From JBCCFW01 sp039029535 (GTDB lineage: Bacteria; Acidobacteriota; JBCCFW01), in the NCBI GenBank assembly GCA_039029535.1, contig JBCCFW010000079.1, positions 1 through 33,117 on the forward strand: a DNA stretch of 33,117 nucleotides, in the 5' to 3' direction. This document shows, piece by piece, positions 31,802 to 33,117 of this stretch. Position numbers and translations under genes: made by a program. The notes under the pieces were generated by a model that saw only the letters and a program-made list of their open reading frames with translations, did not search any database and was not told the DNA's origin. The first letter of the stretch is position 1, and each line of letters opens with the position of its first letter.

Positions 31802-33016
31802 GTGCCCGAGTTTCTCGTCCGCGTCGGGACCCCTTCCGGCGAAGTGCGTGAGGAGACCCACGTGGCTCCCGACGAGGACGCCCTCCGCGAGGAGCTGGCG
31901 CGCCGGGACCTGCACGTCTTCGAGATGCGTCCGTCCGGCGCGGGCCTGTCGGTCGGCGGCGTCCGACTCGGCGGTTCGGCCAAGAAGGTGCCGCGTCGTC
32001 AGTTCCTGCTCTTCAACCAGGAGCTCGTCACGCTGATCCGCGCCGGCCTCCCGCTGCTTCAGTGTCTCGACGTCCTCCTCGAGCGGATGAAGGAAGGCCC
32101 GTTCAAGCGCTACCTCGAGGACATCCGCGAGCGACTGCGGGGAGGCTCCTCCCTCTCCGAAGCCTTCGCCGCTCAGGGCGAGGCCTTCCCGCGGGTCTAC
32201 TCGGCGACGCTTGCCTCGGGCGAGCGCAGCGGAGACTTGGCCGGCGTCCTCACCCGCTTCGTCGACTTCACGCGAAAGACCGAGGCGCTCCGCAGCCGCG
32301 TGCGAGCCGCGCTGACCTACCCGGTCCTGTTGACGGGGATGTCGCTCGCGCTCGTGGCGTTGCTGCTGTTCTACATCCTTCCGAGCTTCTCGAGCTTCTA
32401 CAGCGAGTTCGGCCGGGAGCTGCCGGCGATCACCGACCTGGTCGTGGGCATCTCGCTCTTCCTCCAGGGCAACGCCATCTGGATCTTCGGTGGCCTGGCC
32501 ATCGCGATCGTCGCGTTCAAGGTCTACAAGGGCACGCCCGCCGGTCGCTTCACCATCGACCGCCTGACGCTGCGCATCCCCTTCCTCGGCGGCATCCTGC
32601 GCAAGTACAACGTCTCGCAGTACTGCCGGACCCTCGCGACCATGCTCCAGGGCGGCATCCCCCTGGTGACCTCGCTCCAGACCACCGGCGAGGCGCTCGA
32701 CAACCAGGCCATCGCCCAGGCCGTGCAGCGAGCCACCGAAGACGTGCGCGAGGGCATGCCGCTGTGGCAGTCCCTCGACGACACCGGTGAGATCCCGGAT
32801 CTCGCCATCGAGATGACCAAGGTGGGAGAGTCCACCGGCGACCTCCCCGCGATGCTCTCCGACGTGTCCGGCTTCTACGACGAGCAGGTCGACGAAGCCA
32901 TGACCCGCGCGGTCTCCCTGTTCGAGCCGCTTCTTCTCATCATCATGGGCTCGCTCATCGCCTTCCTTCTCCTGGCGATGTACCTGCCGATCTTCCAGCT
33001 CGCCGGTCAGTCGTGA
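31802..33016 (+). CDS. GspF/PilC-type inner-membrane platform protein
   Basis: 404 residues from GTG 31802. Two copies of the T2SF domain: KKVPRRQFLLFNQELVTLIRAGLPLLQCLD with ASGERSGDLAGVL around residues 60-180, and RKYNVSQYCRTLATMLQGGIPLVTSL with KVGESTGDLPAML around 265-345. Membrane segments near 170-198, 213-238 and 372-396. The N-terminal ~55 residues form a small beta domain. This is the platform protein of type II secretion or type IV pili; the system type cannot be told from this gene alone. Follows the secretin-N gene by 31 bases. Confidence 0.93.
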   Translation: MPEFLVRVGTPSGEVREETHVAPDEDALREELARRDLHVFEMRPSGAGLSVGGVRLGGSAKKVPRRQFLLFNQELVTLIRAGLPLLQCLDVLLERMKEGPFKRYLEDIRERLRGGSSLSEAFAAQGEAFPRVYSATLASGERSGDLAGVLTRFVDFTRKTEALRSRVRAALTYPVLLTGMSLALVALLLFYILPSFSSFYSEFGRELPAITDLVVGISLFLQGNAIWIFGGLAIAIVAFKVYKGTPAGRFTIDRLTLRIPFLGGILRKYNVSQYCRTLATMLQGGIPLVTSLQTTGEALDNQAIAQAVQRATEDVREGMPLWQSLDDTGEIPDLAIEMTKVGESTGDLPAMLSDVSGFYDEQVDEAMTRAVSLFEPLLLIIMGSLIAFLLLAMYLPIFQLAGQS

Positions 33017-33042
33017 CCTCGAGCCCGTGAAGGACGATTGAC

Positions 33043-33117
33043 ATGGCCGAAGCCAGCGAACACCAGGTCCCCGCCGCCGCGCCGGATGCCGGCGTGGAGG
33101 GCATGCTCGACGAGATC
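33043..33117 (+). CDS. Start of a gene cut by the window edge
   Basis: ATG 33043 follows AAGGAC 9 bases upstream and a 26-base gap after the GspF/PilC gene. Only 25 residues are visible (starting MAEASEHQVPAAAP), which are not diagnostic. By position it is likely another secretion/pilus gene; that is a guess from context. Confidence 0.6.
   Translation, partial: MAEASEHQVPAAAPDAGVEGMLDEI

Overview
The window is a high-GC chromosomal segment from a Gram-negative bacterium. The evidence is a TonB-dependent outer-membrane receptor, a lipoprotein, a type II secretion/type IV pilus GspF/PilC protein, Hfq, an ECF sigma/anti-sigma pair, a DUF4388 protein, an MglA-like GTPase array and a long cyanobacterial/plant-like IspH. 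This mix fits Acidobacteriota or Myxococcota best; that placement is inference from gene content. Almost all the DNA is coding, with many GTGA/ATGA overlaps. There is no insertion sequence, prophage or CRISPR.

Left part (1-7576): a tandem array of MglA-like GTPases with an unrecognised C-terminal domain (one cut by the window edge, one frameshifted, one with a degraded nucleotide site) runs head-on into a BlaI-type repressor plus an M56 peptidase with a PilO-like tail. An Smr nuclease follows. A promoter-rich intergenic region carries a small RNA gene on the minus strand, ending in a textbook terminator, and divergent from it a DUF4388 gene.

Middle (7577-18052): convergent DUF4388 and RNase III genes are separated by a 259-nt region closed by a perfect 10-bp stem. 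A small operon follows (P-loop kinase, TusA-like protein, orphan protein). Next come an inositol monophosphatase, a secreted IgGFc-binding-like protein and a TonB-dependent receptor read leftward from a cobalamin riboswitch, then glyoxalase I, an RNase II-like exonuclease, tRNA-Leu(CAG) and Hfq.

Right part (18053-33117): a thrombospondin-type-3 lipoprotein, small hypothetical genes, a SirB1/transglutaminase-like protein, IspH, then a thioesterase-dUTPase-methionine aminopeptidase cluster. A pair of genes with basic tails (one DUF4863-like) and a secreted protein with dockerin-like repeats follow, then an FHA/degenerate-GGDEF protein. Last is an operon of ECF sigma factor, anti-sigma factor, secretin-N-domain protein, GspF/PilC-like protein and a gene cut by the window edge.

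The most interesting items are the B12-riboswitch operon that includes a translationally coupled secreted protein of unknown role, the degenerating MglA-like array, the M56-PilO-like fusion, the minus-strand small RNA (6S-like), and the structured RNA region at the end of the RNase III gene.
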